64,000 nucleotides of DNA from Shimia isoporae. GTDB taxonomy: Bacteria > Pseudomonadota > Alphaproteobacteria > Rhodobacterales > Rhodobacteraceae. The stretch is from contig NZ_SMGR01000001.1 of NCBI RefSeq assembly GCF_004346865.1, positions 2,046,001-2,110,000 on the forward strand, in the 5' to 3' direction. A program made the translations under genes and the position numbers. Below the pieces are notes generated by a model. The model did no database searches. It was given only the letters and a program-made list of their open reading frames with translations, and was not told the origin of the DNA. This document shows, piece by piece, positions 52,618 through 60,790 of this stretch. Every line of letters begins with the position of its first letter. Positions within the stretch are counted from its first letter, which is position 1.

Positions 52618-54447
52618 TTGTCATACCTGATACCTCACTTTACGCGCGTGCTCATGCTGGCACTGGCGCTCATATTGCCCATCAAGGCAATGGCCCAGTC
52701 CGACCTGGCAATTTTTGCTCCCGAAGAAGGCGACTCGCTGACTGTTCCTCTCCAAGGGGAATGGGGTTTCGCATGGGGCGAGCTTTTGTCTCCGATGGAA
52801 GCGCATAAAGCCTATACCGAGGGCACACTGGAGCGGGCACCGGTGCCCAGTCGCTGGCAGGACTTCATCCCCAAAGACCCGGAAAACCCCTATTATCACG
52901 GGGTTGCGACCTATGTCGCGCCGGTCGACGTACCGTTGACCAACGAACATCTTGTGTTGGCGATGAGCACGATCTCTGAAGCGTACAGAGTGTATTGGGT
53001 TCCTCTGGTTGGCCCACATTACTGGCACATGGTGGCAGAAGCCGGACATATGGAAGGCGAACCACAAGCCGCAATCCGCAACCAGGTGCATGACTTTCAG
53101 GGGCGTGGCAAAGGCCTCTTGGTGTTGCAGGTTCGCAAGGATGTGTTTGGTTGGAGCGGAATCAACTCTTGGAACGGGATTCTCAACAAGCCGGAGATCA
53201 CAACCCGCGAAGCCAATCTTGCCGAACGGACACATCACGAGCTGATTCTCGGCATCGTGGTCGGCATCATTATGTTTACGATGGCGCAGAACTTTTTTCT
53301 CTATGGTCTGAACCCGAAAGACGCCGCCCCGTTCTATCTGGCTTTCGGCTGTTTGCTGATTGCCATGCGTGCACTCATTCTCTGGGACAAGATCGAGCTT
53401 TGGTTCGGCCCCGAATGGTTCGTCATCCGAATGCGGCTTGAGATGATGAACATCGTTTTTGCCACGACTATGTTGGTTGGCCTGAACCGCGCCCTATTGC
53501 CTGACTACTACCCGGCTTGGCTGATGCGGGCTGTCCTCACAGTCGTCGCGTTGTTGTGCGGCTTTATTCTGACCGCCCCGCCGGACATGATGAGCAATTC
53601 CCTCCCCGTCTATCAGGCCCATGCGCTCTTTGTTTGCGTCGCGTCGCTTTGGGGTATCGTGCGTGCAATTCTGGCCCGCGAACAGGGCGCGGTGTTTGCC
53701 AGCGTCGCACTTGGCACGCTGATTTTCGGAGCGTCCCACGACGTGGTGTCCGTCATTCTCACAGATTATGAGGTTCTGCTAATAGAGCATGCGTTCACGG
53801 CGACGATGGTGTTCTACACCTTCCTTATCGGTCAAAGGTTCGCGCAGTCCCAGCGCAGGGCCACCACCCTTATGGAAGAACGCGCGACCTTGCAGCGGAT
53901 GCATCGTGCGGCTGTGAATTCTGCGCGCCATGATCACCTGACCGGGCTTTTGAACCGGCAGGCATTCGACCACGAGTTTGCGCTTGCGTGGGAAGGTATG
54001 GCCAAATCAGGCGAACCGATGGCGATGGTGTTGTTCGACATCGACCACTTTAAGGCTTTCAATGATACCCATGGGCACCAAGTTGGCGACATTGTTTTGA
54101 AGTCTCTGGGTGAAAGCTTGCGCAACGCCAATATGCGGCGCGCAGACAGCGTCTGCCGGTATGGCGGCGAAGAGTTCGCGGTGATCCTGCCGAACACCAA
54201 CGAAGAAGAGGCTGCTTGCATCGCGGATCGGCTGCGCAAGGAAATTTCAGCCATGCGTGTTTCGACAGACGACGGTACGATCCTGCGCATCACTTGCAGC
54301 TTCGGTGTGGCGGAGGCTCGCAACCGGACAACCACCGTGAATGCGTTGCTCCGCAATGCGGATGACTCGCTATATGACGCGAAACGTGCCGGACGTAATC
54401 GGGTGCGCACCTACTCGGGGCTTGTTTCGCAACCCGCGGTCGCCTGA
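52618..54447 (+). CDS. Membrane diguanylate cyclase with extracellular DISM-like sensor, copy 2
   Basis: Paralogue of the preceding gene with the same architecture: signal peptide ending AMAQ, extracellular domain (LQGEWGFAWGELLSP), membrane helices, and GGDEF. GGEEF is at 516-520, with RxxD (RRAD) at 507-510, so catalysis and feedback inhibition look intact. The sensor halves differ more than the GGDEF halves (both share SARxDHLTGLLNRQAFDHEF). Start: TTG 52618 with GGAG 7 nt upstream; a TTG just before and an ATG at 52654 are alternatives. It converges with the SDR gene. Confidence 0.9.
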   Translation: MSYLIPHFTRVLMLALALILPIKAMAQSDLAIFAPEEGDSLTVPLQGEWGFAWGELLSPMEAHKAYTEGTLERAPVPSRWQDFIPKDPENPYYHGVATYVAPVDVPLTNEHLVLAMSTISEAYRVYWVPLVGPHYWHMVAEAGHMEGEPQAAIRNQVHDFQGRGKGLLVLQVRKDVFGWSGINSWNGILNKPEITTREANLAERTHHELILGIVVGIIMFTMAQNFFLYGLNPKDAAPFYLAFGCLLIAMRALILWDKIELWFGPEWFVIRMRLEMMNIVFATTMLVGLNRALLPDYYPAWLMRAVLTVVALLCGFILTAPPDMMSNSLPVYQAHALFVCVASLWGIVRAILAREQGAVFASVALGTLIFGASHDVVSVILTDYEVLLIEHAFTATMVFYTFLIGQRFAQSQRRATTLMEERATLQRMHRAAVNSARHDHLTGLLNRQAFDHEFALAWEGMAKSGEPMAMVLFDIDHFKAFNDTHGHQVGDIVLKSLGESLRNANMRRADSVCRYGGEEFAVILPNTNEEEAACIADRLRKEISAMRVSTDDGTILRITCSFGVAEARNRTTTVNALLRNADDSLYDAKRAGRNRVRTYSGLVSQPAVA

Positions 54448-54450
54448 CAT

Positions 54451-55209
54451 TCAGACCCCCTTTATGTTGCGCTCCATCATCCGCTGGAAAAGCCTTGGGC
54501 TGAGCCGATTGACGAGCCACGACAGGCGGGCCACCCGTCCGACAGGGATCAAAGGGGTCCCTTTGGCGAGACCGCGTAAAATAATACGAGCGGCATCGTC
54601 CGGCGTCATGTAATCGATGCCGTCCGAAGCCGACCCGGGGCGCGCAATCCCATCTGTTTGACGTTCATCATTGCCGATGTTTGTCGCCACGAATGAAGGA
54701 GCAGCGATCAGTGTTCGGACACCAAACGCGCTTTCCTCGCTGCGTAGTGACCCGAAGAACCCTTCGAGCGCGTGTTTTGACGCCGCATAGGCCGCCCGTA
54801 AGTAAAGTGGTGCAAATCCAGCGACCGAACTGATGGCAAGGTGCGTCCCTTTGCTCGCACGTATGGCTTCCTGAAAGCCACGCGCCATTGCAACGGCAGC
54901 AAAATAATTTACCTCGAAAACCTTTCTGTGTGTGGCGTCGGGGGTTTCCGCAAAGGCTCCTATCTGCGTGATACCGGCATTGTAGATCACAAGATCAACT
55001 GAACTGGATGAGGCAAGGATTGAGTTGACCGCCGACGAAAGCTGAACTGAATCCGTAAGGTCGCAATCCACTGGTACCTGTGTTGCGGTTTCCTCCAAAG
55101 CGCTGGTGTCGAGATCGAGCAGAACCACGCGCCACCCGTCTGACTGGAGCCTGCGGCTCAATGCTTGTCCTAATCCGCCGGCGCCTCCGGAAATCACAGC
55201 GGTCTTCAT
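54451..55209 (-). CDS. SDR family oxidoreductase, last gene of the FMO cassette
   Basis: Classical short-chain dehydrogenase, 252 residues. The nucleotide motif is SGGAGGLGQ near residue 7 with acidic LDLD after strand 2 (NAD preference likely). NAG is in VIYNAGITQ, and the catalytic serine and YxxxK are in ISSVAGFAP and YAASKHALEG. Its start overlaps the epimerase stop by 4 nt, so it is the fourth gene of a translationally coupled cassette. The substrate is unknown; by context an alcohol/ketone made by the upstream enzymes. Confidence 0.9.
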   Translation of the reverse strand: MKTAVISGGAGGLGQALSRRLQSDGWRVVLLDLDTSALEETATQVPVDCDLTDSVQLSSAVNSILASSSSVDLVIYNAGITQIGAFAETPDATHRKVFEVNYFAAVAMARGFQEAIRASKGTHLAISSVAGFAPLYLRAAYAASKHALEGFFGSLRSEESAFGVRTLIAAPSFVATNIGNDERQTDGIARPGSASDGIDYMTPDDAARIILRGLAKGTPLIPVGRVARLSWLVNRLSPRLFQRMMERNIKGV

Positions 55210-56141
55210 AGGCCTACACTCTCTTTCCAGCTGTCAAATACCTCTCTGCTGGTCTTCTGAGGGACATACCCGAATTCCGACTTGAGCGCGGTGTTGTCCA
55301 GAACCGGTCGATACTGGAGAAAACCAACCTGCTCGGGACCATAGCGACTTAGCCCCAACGGATGAGCCACGCCCAGCGCCGCCTTGAGAGCCGCAGCGGG
55401 GACACGCAGGACTGGTTTTTGCAGAGTCTCGGCAAGGTCTCTGATCCCCATGGCCCCGTCACCGCAGACGTTGAAAATGCCGGTTGGTCCATCGGTGGCA
55501 GCCCGTGCGAGTATGCGGCCCAAGTCGTCGGTCCAGATGAATACGAACGGGCTGTCGCTGCCGCGGACGGCAAGCAGCCGTGGTTTGTGAAACAGCGCCG
55601 TGATCTGGTTATCGGTGCCCTGTCCCAACACGGTGCCGACCCGAAGGACGACCTGTTCCAACTCGGGGTGATCAGCGCGCGCATCGGCCAACATTTCTTC
55701 GACCAGCCGCTTATGGTGTGCATAGGCGAACTCTTCGTTGCCTCTGACAGGATCGTTTTCCGACAAAGGCACCGGATTGTCGGCGTGATAACCGTAAGCT
55801 GCTCCGGAAGAGGTAACGACAATACGGCGAGTACCTGCGTTAAGGGCAGCGTCAATCACATTGCGGGTGCCGGTCACATCCACGGCGTAGGCAAATTCGC
55901 GGGTGCTGCCTTTGGGAGGCGTCACCACCGACGCCAAATGCACAATCACATCAGGTTCGGTTGCGCCAATGACTTTCGCCGGATCATCTGTTGTTACATC
56001 CAACCGCTCAAACCGTGCGTTTGCGGGCAAGGCCGGCTTATGCAGATCGCATGCAATGACCCTGTGCGATGTGTCTGCCAGTACGTCCAGCAAGGCCTGC
56101 CCCACCATTCCGGCCGCGCCGGTGATCAGTATGGTGCTCAT
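55206..56141 (-). CDS. NAD-dependent epimerase/dehydratase family protein
   Basis: Extended SDR of 311 residues. It has the glycine motif ITGAAGMVGQALLD near residue 5, VIVHLASVVTPP, TSSGAAYGY with the catalytic serine, and YxxxK in YAHHKRLVEEML. This form is like 3-beta-hydroxysteroid dehydrogenase or NAD-epimerase proteins rather than a defined sugar enzyme. Both ends overlap neighbouring genes by 4 nt in the FMO cassette. An oxidation of a hydroxylated cyclic substrate would fit with the monooxygenase and transporter next to it, but this is inference. Confidence 0.89.
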   Translation of the reverse strand: MSTILITGAAGMVGQALLDVLADTSHRVIACDLHKPALPANARFERLDVTTDDPAKVIGATEPDVIVHLASVVTPPKGSTREFAYAVDVTGTRNVIDAALNAGTRRIVVTSSGAAYGYHADNPVPLSENDPVRGNEEFAYAHHKRLVEEMLADARADHPELEQVVLRVGTVLGQGTDNQITALFHKPRLLAVRGSDSPFVFIWTDDLGRILARAATDGPTGIFNVCGDGAMGIRDLAETLQKPVLRVPAAALKAALGVAHPLGLSRYGPEQVGFLQYRPVLDNTALKSEFGYVPQKTSREVFDSWKESVGL

Positions 56142-57055
56142 CGTGCAGCCTCCGTCCGGTTCATCAGTGCGGCCAACCCGATACCCGATATCGCGTGCCA
56201 GATTCCCCAGAACGCGGCCACAACAGCCATCCCACCCAAACCGTTGAAGAACCCGAAGATAAGGATCAACCCAAGTCCAGAATTCTGGATACCAGTTTCG
56301 ATGGTGATGGCGCGCCGGTCATAAGGGCTGAGGCGGGCGAGTGTCGCAGTGACAAAGCCACCACCCAGCGCGAGCGCGTTGTGGATGATCACCAAGAGCG
56401 CCACCGCTCCGGCAAAGCTCTTGAAATAGTCCCAGTTGGACGCCAACGCTGCGGCAATGAAGGCGATAAAAATACCCATCGACAGGTATTGCAGCGGTTT
56501 GCGTAGCTTGGCGGTGATCTCAGGGCGCATGACGTTGAGGGTAATCCCGAGGATCAAGGGCAGAACCAGCATGAACCCGACGGTGATCGCGACGGACACA
56601 GGATCAATTTGCGTCGCCTGCAGGATTTCCCGCGTCGGTGCATAAAGATTGCCATAAAACGCAATGTTAAGCGGTGTCAGCAGGATCGCACCAACTGTGG
56701 CGAAAGCTGTCATGCTGACAGAGAGCGCCGCATTTCCACCGGCGCGATGAGTGATGAAGTTGGAGATATTGCCACCGGGACAGGCGGCGACCAGCATCAG
56801 CCCCAAGGCGATCGACGGTCGCGGCTGAACGAGCAACACCAGCAGGAACGTCAGAACAGGCAAAACGATGAATTGGGAAACCAAACCGGTGACAACGGGT
56901 TTGGGACCTTTTGCCAAGCGTTTGAAATCCGATGGCGTCAGATCAATCGCAATGGAGAACATCACCACCGCAAGGATACCGTTCAGCAGTGTCAGGCTCC
57001 CGGGGCTAAAGTTCAGAACGACCTCATCAAGGCCAGCGTATGCGGGAGTGCTCAT
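56138..57055 (-). CDS. BASS family sodium-coupled transporter (bile acid:sodium symporter type)
   Basis: Inner-membrane carrier of 305 residues with nine to ten hydrophobic helices. It shows the BASS features: LVAACPGGNISNFITHRAGGNAALSVSMT holding the crossover helix (quoted in parts: ACPGGNISNFI, AGGNAALSVSMT), and the second crossover TIETGIQNSGLGL. Members transport bile acids, pantoate, pyruvate and other organic anions with sodium. Location between FMO and the epimerase gene, all with 4-nt overlaps, suggests that it brings in (or exports) the cassette's substrate. Confidence 0.92.
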   Translation of the reverse strand: MSTPAYAGLDEVVLNFSPGSLTLLNGILAVVMFSIAIDLTPSDFKRLAKGPKPVVTGLVSQFIVLPVLTFLLVLLVQPRPSIALGLMLVAACPGGNISNFITHRAGGNAALSVSMTAFATVGAILLTPLNIAFYGNLYAPTREILQATQIDPVSVAITVGFMLVLPLILGITLNVMRPEITAKLRKPLQYLSMGIFIAFIAAALASNWDYFKSFAGAVALLVIIHNALALGGGFVTATLARLSPYDRRAITIETGIQNSGLGLILIFGFFNGLGGMAVVAAFWGIWHAISGIGLAALMNRTEAAR

Positions 57056-58371
57056 GCTGCGCCCTCCCCGCCAAGCTGTTTGATCCAGCCGTTGACTGCC
57101 CCCCGATAGGTCGCTTTATCCACGTAGTACGCCATACGGGCGAGATCGAGGTACTGCATACCTCCCGTCGCACGTTCAAATCCTTTGGATTTCGCCGCTT
57201 GCAGCTTTTTCGCGGAGGCGCTGCCACCCTCTAGGCCCGTGATGTAACGCACGATCATCTCCGCTTGTTCGTGCCGCCCCTGCCAGCCGAGACCCGTCGC
57301 CTCGACCATGCCGAGCACAAAGAGATCATCACGGGTCGGGTGCATCGCATTCAGATAGAGATGCGGCGCATCGCCTTGCCAATTCAGCAGGTCTTTACGG
57401 ATAAACGGATAGTGCAGTTTGTAGCCGGTCGCCGCGAGGATCATGTCGTAGTCCGCACTGCTTCCGTCTGTAAATCTTACGGTGTTGCCGTCCAACTCCT
57501 TGATGTCTGCCCGGATGCCGAGATCTCCGTGCCCGGCATGATAAAGCACCAGTGAGTTCACCACCGGGTGGCTTTCGTAGAGCTTGTAGTCAGGTTTCGG
57601 GAAACCGTATTTCTGAGGATCCCCGACAAACCATCGCAAGATCAGACTGTCGATGGGCCGCTTGAGCCACATCGGCAACTTGATCGCTCCGCCCATAGTA
57701 TCGGCAGGTTTGCCAAAGACATATTTGGGCACAAAGTAGTATCCACGCCGCATTGAAAGATCACAGCTTTTGCCGTGGTGGACAGCGTCCACAGCGATGT
57801 CGCACCCCGAATTGCCGGCCCCTACCACCAACACCCGCTTTTGGGCGAACTGTTCGGGCTGCCGGTATTGACTGGCATGGATCAACTCGCCTTCGAAATG
57901 CCCCGGAAAATCCGGCATGTTTGGTTCCGACAGGGTTCCATTGGCAATCATCACACCGGCAAAGACGTCTTCATGCGCACCGTCCTGGTCCGTCCAGGCG
58001 ACACGCCAGCCCTCTCCGTTGCCCCCCAAAGGGGTGACCTCGTTGACTTGGGCACCAAACCGGTAGTGGCGGCGCAAGTCGAAATGATCAGCAAAATCGC
58101 GGAAATAGCGCGCCATTTCCCTATGCGAAGGATACTCCGCCACGTCTTCGTCCATCGGGAAATCTGCAAATTCCGTCATCGTCTTGGATGATATCAGATG
58201 CGCGCTTTCATACATCGTAGAGCGCGGTGCATCGATATCCCAAAGCCCCCCGACATCGCTGTGCATCTCGAACCCCTGAAAGGCGACGCCCTGCTCTGAC
58301 ATTACTTTTGCCGCCGCGAGCCCCATCGGGCCGGCTCCGATCAGGGCAAACTTTCCGTTACCTGCCTTCAA
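57052..58371 (-). CDS. Flavin-containing monooxygenase (FMO/BVMO type)
   Basis: FAD/NADPH enzyme of about 439 residues. It shows the FAD motif GAGPMGLAAA near residue 13, the FMO fingerprint FxGxxxHxxxY as FEGELIHASQY, the NADPH motif VVGAGNSGCD, and the ATGY motif (LAATGYKL) near residue 315. It may oxygenate N, S or ketone groups. I start at TTG 58371, because GAGGAG lies 8 nt upstream; the ATG at 58407 lies inside a palindromic operator. It is the first gene of the cassette, divergent from a TetR regulator. Confidence 0.91.
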   Translation of the reverse strand: MKAGNGKFALIGAGPMGLAAAKVMSEQGVAFQGFEMHSDVGGLWDIDAPRSTMYESAHLISSKTMTEFADFPMDEDVAEYPSHREMARYFRDFADHFDLRRHYRFGAQVNEVTPLGGNGEGWRVAWTDQDGAHEDVFAGVMIANGTLSEPNMPDFPGHFEGELIHASQYRQPEQFAQKRVLVVGAGNSGCDIAVDAVHHGKSCDLSMRRGYYFVPKYVFGKPADTMGGAIKLPMWLKRPIDSLILRWFVGDPQKYGFPKPDYKLYESHPVVNSLVLYHAGHGDLGIRADIKELDGNTVRFTDGSSADYDMILAATGYKLHYPFIRKDLLNWQGDAPHLYLNAMHPTRDDLFVLGMVEATGLGWQGRHEQAEMIVRYITGLEGGSASAKKLQAAKSKGFERATGGMQYLDLARMAYYVDKATYRGAVNGWIKQLGGEGAA

Positions 58372-58399
58372 TTTCTGCTCTCCTCTTCCCACATTTAAA

Positions 58400-58415
58400 T
58401 TGAACATCTGTACAA
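58400..58415. promoter_or_regulatory. Palindromic operator between FMO and tetR genes
   Basis: TTGAACATCTGTACAA is an inverted repeat of the form TTGNACANNTGTNCAA, with 12 of 16 positions paired. It lies 11 bp from the tetR start and about 30 bp from the FMO start chosen here, as expected for TetR autoregulation and control of the cassette. Confidence 0.6.
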
Positions 58416-58425
58416 AATAAGGCAA

Positions 58426-59109
58426 GTGAAATTCATGGAACAGATTTTCTTACAGGAAAAACAACGGCAAAGAGCGCCCTCGGCGCGTGCGCTGGTGACT
58501 CGCGCCAAAGTTTTAGACGCAGCCGAACAGGTATTTTCACGCCACGGATTCGACGCGGCGTCCATGAGGGAAATCGCCCAGGAAGCCGGCGTTCAGGTGG
58601 CACTGGTGACGCATCATGGCGGGTCAAAAGAAGAGCTGTTCTGGCGCGTGGTTGCGCGACGCGCGGAAGAGTTGTCCCAGGCGCGTGTCGACGCATTGGA
58701 AGCACGCAGATTTCATGGCCCGCTGACCACCCCCGCCATTATTGAATGCTTCTTTGCACCCTATCTGGAGAAAGCGGAAACCGGTGGGCCCGGCTGGTTT
58801 GCTTATGCACGTCTTGTGGCAATCGTGTCTGCAGACCCACGATGGGAAGATCTCGCAAAGATCTGCTTTGACCCGACGGCTCAATTGTTCGTGGATGAGA
58901 TCGCACGGCTCTACCCCGACACTCCGCCCCGCGCAATTGCAGCGGGTTTTGTCTATTCCGTATCAGGACTTATCGCGCTTTTGACGTCGGACTGGCGGAT
59001 GCAGGCGCTTGGCGACGATCGCCGGTCTCTGGCGGCGCGGTTTGAGGAATTGATCCAGTTTTGTGCTGCCGGTCTTGATGCCGCAGCCAAGGCGGCGGCA
59101 AAGGACTAA
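58426..59109 (+). CDS. TetR family regulator of the FMO cassette
   Basis: A 227-residue TetR-type repressor. The helix-turn-helix region lies at about 24-70 (KVLDAAEQVFSRHGFDAASM, REIAQEAGVQVALVTHHGGS), followed by an alpha-helical ligand-binding domain ending in an Ala/Lys tail. Its divergent position and the palindrome in the gap point to control of the FMO operon. The start is uncertain: GTG 58426 has AAGG only 3 nt away, while ATG 58435 has it 12 nt away. Its stop overlaps that of the next gene. Confidence 0.9.
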   Translation: MKFMEQIFLQEKQRQRAPSARALVTRAKVLDAAEQVFSRHGFDAASMREIAQEAGVQVALVTHHGGSKEELFWRVVARRAEELSQARVDALEARRFHGPLTTPAIIECFFAPYLEKAETGGPGWFAYARLVAIVSADPRWEDLAKICFDPTAQLFVDEIARLYPDTPPRAIAAGFVYSVSGLIALLTSDWRMQALGDDRRSLAARFEELIQFCAAGLDAAAKAAAKD

Positions 59110-59552
59110 GGCATTTTCACAGCATCTCTCTGAAAGGTCACAACGTCTGTACCCAGATCGTCATAAAGCAGTTCGACCTCGACCGTCTGGACAGAGCCGA
59201 GTTCCCGCGTCACGAAGACCGGCGTACCGTCGGGTATAGCCATAGCATTTGCGATATCTGGCGGACATTCGTCGATTGGGAAAACCTCTTTCTCGCCACC
59301 ATTTACAGAGAAATGAACCTCGTAAAGCCCGCATCGCCAACTCACCAGGTGCGTGAAGTAAACGAGATCATGCCCGTCGAATTCCCGAACTCCGATCCAG
59401 TTACTTTTGGTGGCCTCTAGGATCGGGCGCACCTCACCAGCGGTCAGGAACTTGCCAGTTGGCGTCTGGTCCTCGGCTTCCCTGTGGTCGTCCCCGAGTG
59501 CTGAAGTAGCCAGCACTGTGATACACATTGCGATCGCTCCGAAGCGTCTCAT
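59106..59552 (-). CDS. Secreted protein of unknown function
   Basis: A 148-residue exported protein. The signal peptide is about residues 1-20 (MRRFGAIAMCITVLATSALG). The mature part has LTAGEVRPILEATKSNWIGVREFDG, a pair of cysteines (WRCGLYEVHF and DECPPD) and a beta-rich C-terminus. No family is recognised, although WIxxREFDGxDLVYFTHL-like wording occurs in other roseobacter proteins as far as I can judge. GGAGG lies 7 nt before ATG 59552 (4 nt before the preceding ATG). Convergent with tetR. Confidence 0.75.
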   Translation of the reverse strand: MRRFGAIAMCITVLATSALGDDHREAEDQTPTGKFLTAGEVRPILEATKSNWIGVREFDGHDLVYFTHLVSWRCGLYEVHFSVNGGEKEVFPIDECPPDIANAMAIPDGTPVFVTRELGSVQTVEVELLYDDLGTDVVTFQRDAVKMP

Positions 59553-59651
59553 CATAATACCTCCAATTCAAAAATTCAGTGTTTGCCGCCTTTTGCCGGA
59601 AGCACGGACATCCTATAGTCTGCGCAAATAACGTGCAGGGCAGCAGGCAGA

Positions 59652-60656
59652 ATGGCAAGCAAAGCGCAGAAAAACGCGTCCTTTAACATCGTTGTCGTGG
59701 GTCAGTCGGGCCGGCTTCAATACGAAGCGGCCCTTTTCGCCGCGTCCCTTCGTGAGAAATCGTCCAAGTTCTCCGGTCGTCTTTTTGTTGCCGAGCCTCA
59801 GCCGGGACCGCTCTGGTCCAAAGACCCGCGCATTTCCAATCCGGACGTGACGCAGTTGCTCAAACAACTGGGCGCAGAAATGCTGCCGTTTGAAAACCGG
59901 TTTTTCGGTGAAGCGTATGCCTATGGCAACAAGATCGAATTGCTGCGGGAAATGCCTGCAGGCGAACCGTTTGTGTTTTTTGACACCGATACGCTGATCA
60001 CTGGCGAAATCACCGACGTGCCGTTTGATTTTGACCGTCCGTCGGCATCTCTCAAGGTCGAAGGTAGTTGGCCTGAGCCGCCGCTTTACGGGCCGCAGTA
60101 CACCGGTATCTGGAAATCGCTTTACGACAAGTTCGGGATCGAATTTGAAAGCTCGCTCGATCTGACGCAGCCAGATGAATACTGGCGCCGTTATCTCTAT
60201 TTCAACGCCGGCTTTTTCTACTATCGTTGTCCTCACGAATTCGGTGTTCGGTTTGAAAAATACGCGGTGGAAATCCGCAGCGATCCGCCTGAGGAGTTGG
60301 CCTGCCAGTCACTTTCACCTTGGCTGGATCAGGTTGCCTTACCTTTGGTTATCCATGAACTGGGTGGCGGGCGTGATGCCTTGCCTTCTGGCTATCTTGA
60401 TGGCTCCGTAAGCACACACTACCGCCTGATGCCTCTCATGTACGCGCGAGAAAGCGACCTTGCGATCGAAACGCTGGAAGAGGTCACTGCGCCGAACAAG
60501 GTCAAGAAGGTTCTCAAGCAATATGACCCGTTCAAGCGGATGATCTATCAGGGTCGCGGACATAAGGCCCGAGCCTTGTTTGATCGCGAAAACCTCCCGC
60601 GCCGTGAGCACGTCATCCGCAACACCCTGAAGCGCAACGGATACTGGCTGCGCTAG
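59652..60656 (+). CDS. GT8-like glycosyltransferase, function unknown
   Basis: A 334-residue cytoplasmic protein without membrane segments. It has the metal-binding DxD of GT-A glycosyltransferases in FVFFDTDTLITG (D111/D113), a YGNKIELL helix before it, and a RRYLYFNAGFFYYRCP block with the N-A-G-F pattern seen after the DxD in GT8-type enzymes. A conserved HELGGGRD lies near the C-terminal third. The C-terminal end is basic. No polysaccharide genes are nearby. The glycosyltransferase call is an inference from the fold motifs. Confidence 0.65.
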   Translation: MASKAQKNASFNIVVVGQSGRLQYEAALFAASLREKSSKFSGRLFVAEPQPGPLWSKDPRISNPDVTQLLKQLGAEMLPFENRFFGEAYAYGNKIELLREMPAGEPFVFFDTDTLITGEITDVPFDFDRPSASLKVEGSWPEPPLYGPQYTGIWKSLYDKFGIEFESSLDLTQPDEYWRRYLYFNAGFFYYRCPHEFGVRFEKYAVEIRSDPPEELACQSLSPWLDQVALPLVIHELGGGRDALPSGYLDGSVSTHYRLMPLMYARESDLAIETLEEVTAPNKVKKVLKQYDPFKRMIYQGRGHKARALFDRENLPRREHVIRNTLKRNGYWLR

Positions 60657-60790
60657 AGCCTTCAAACCAAAACAGTGGTCTGCACTCCGGATAAAACGCG
60701 GGAAAGCGGTCCGTTTTGCACAAGCGCCGTTGCACCCTGCCGTCTCTCCCCCTAACACTTGTCTCCGACATTTTACGGGAGGATTTTCCA

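Noticed and set aside
60657..60790. Possible SAM-II riboswitch before metY
   Set aside because: I looked for the conserved SAM-II pseudoknot pattern and did not find it; only a weak AAAACG/CGTTTT hairpin is present.
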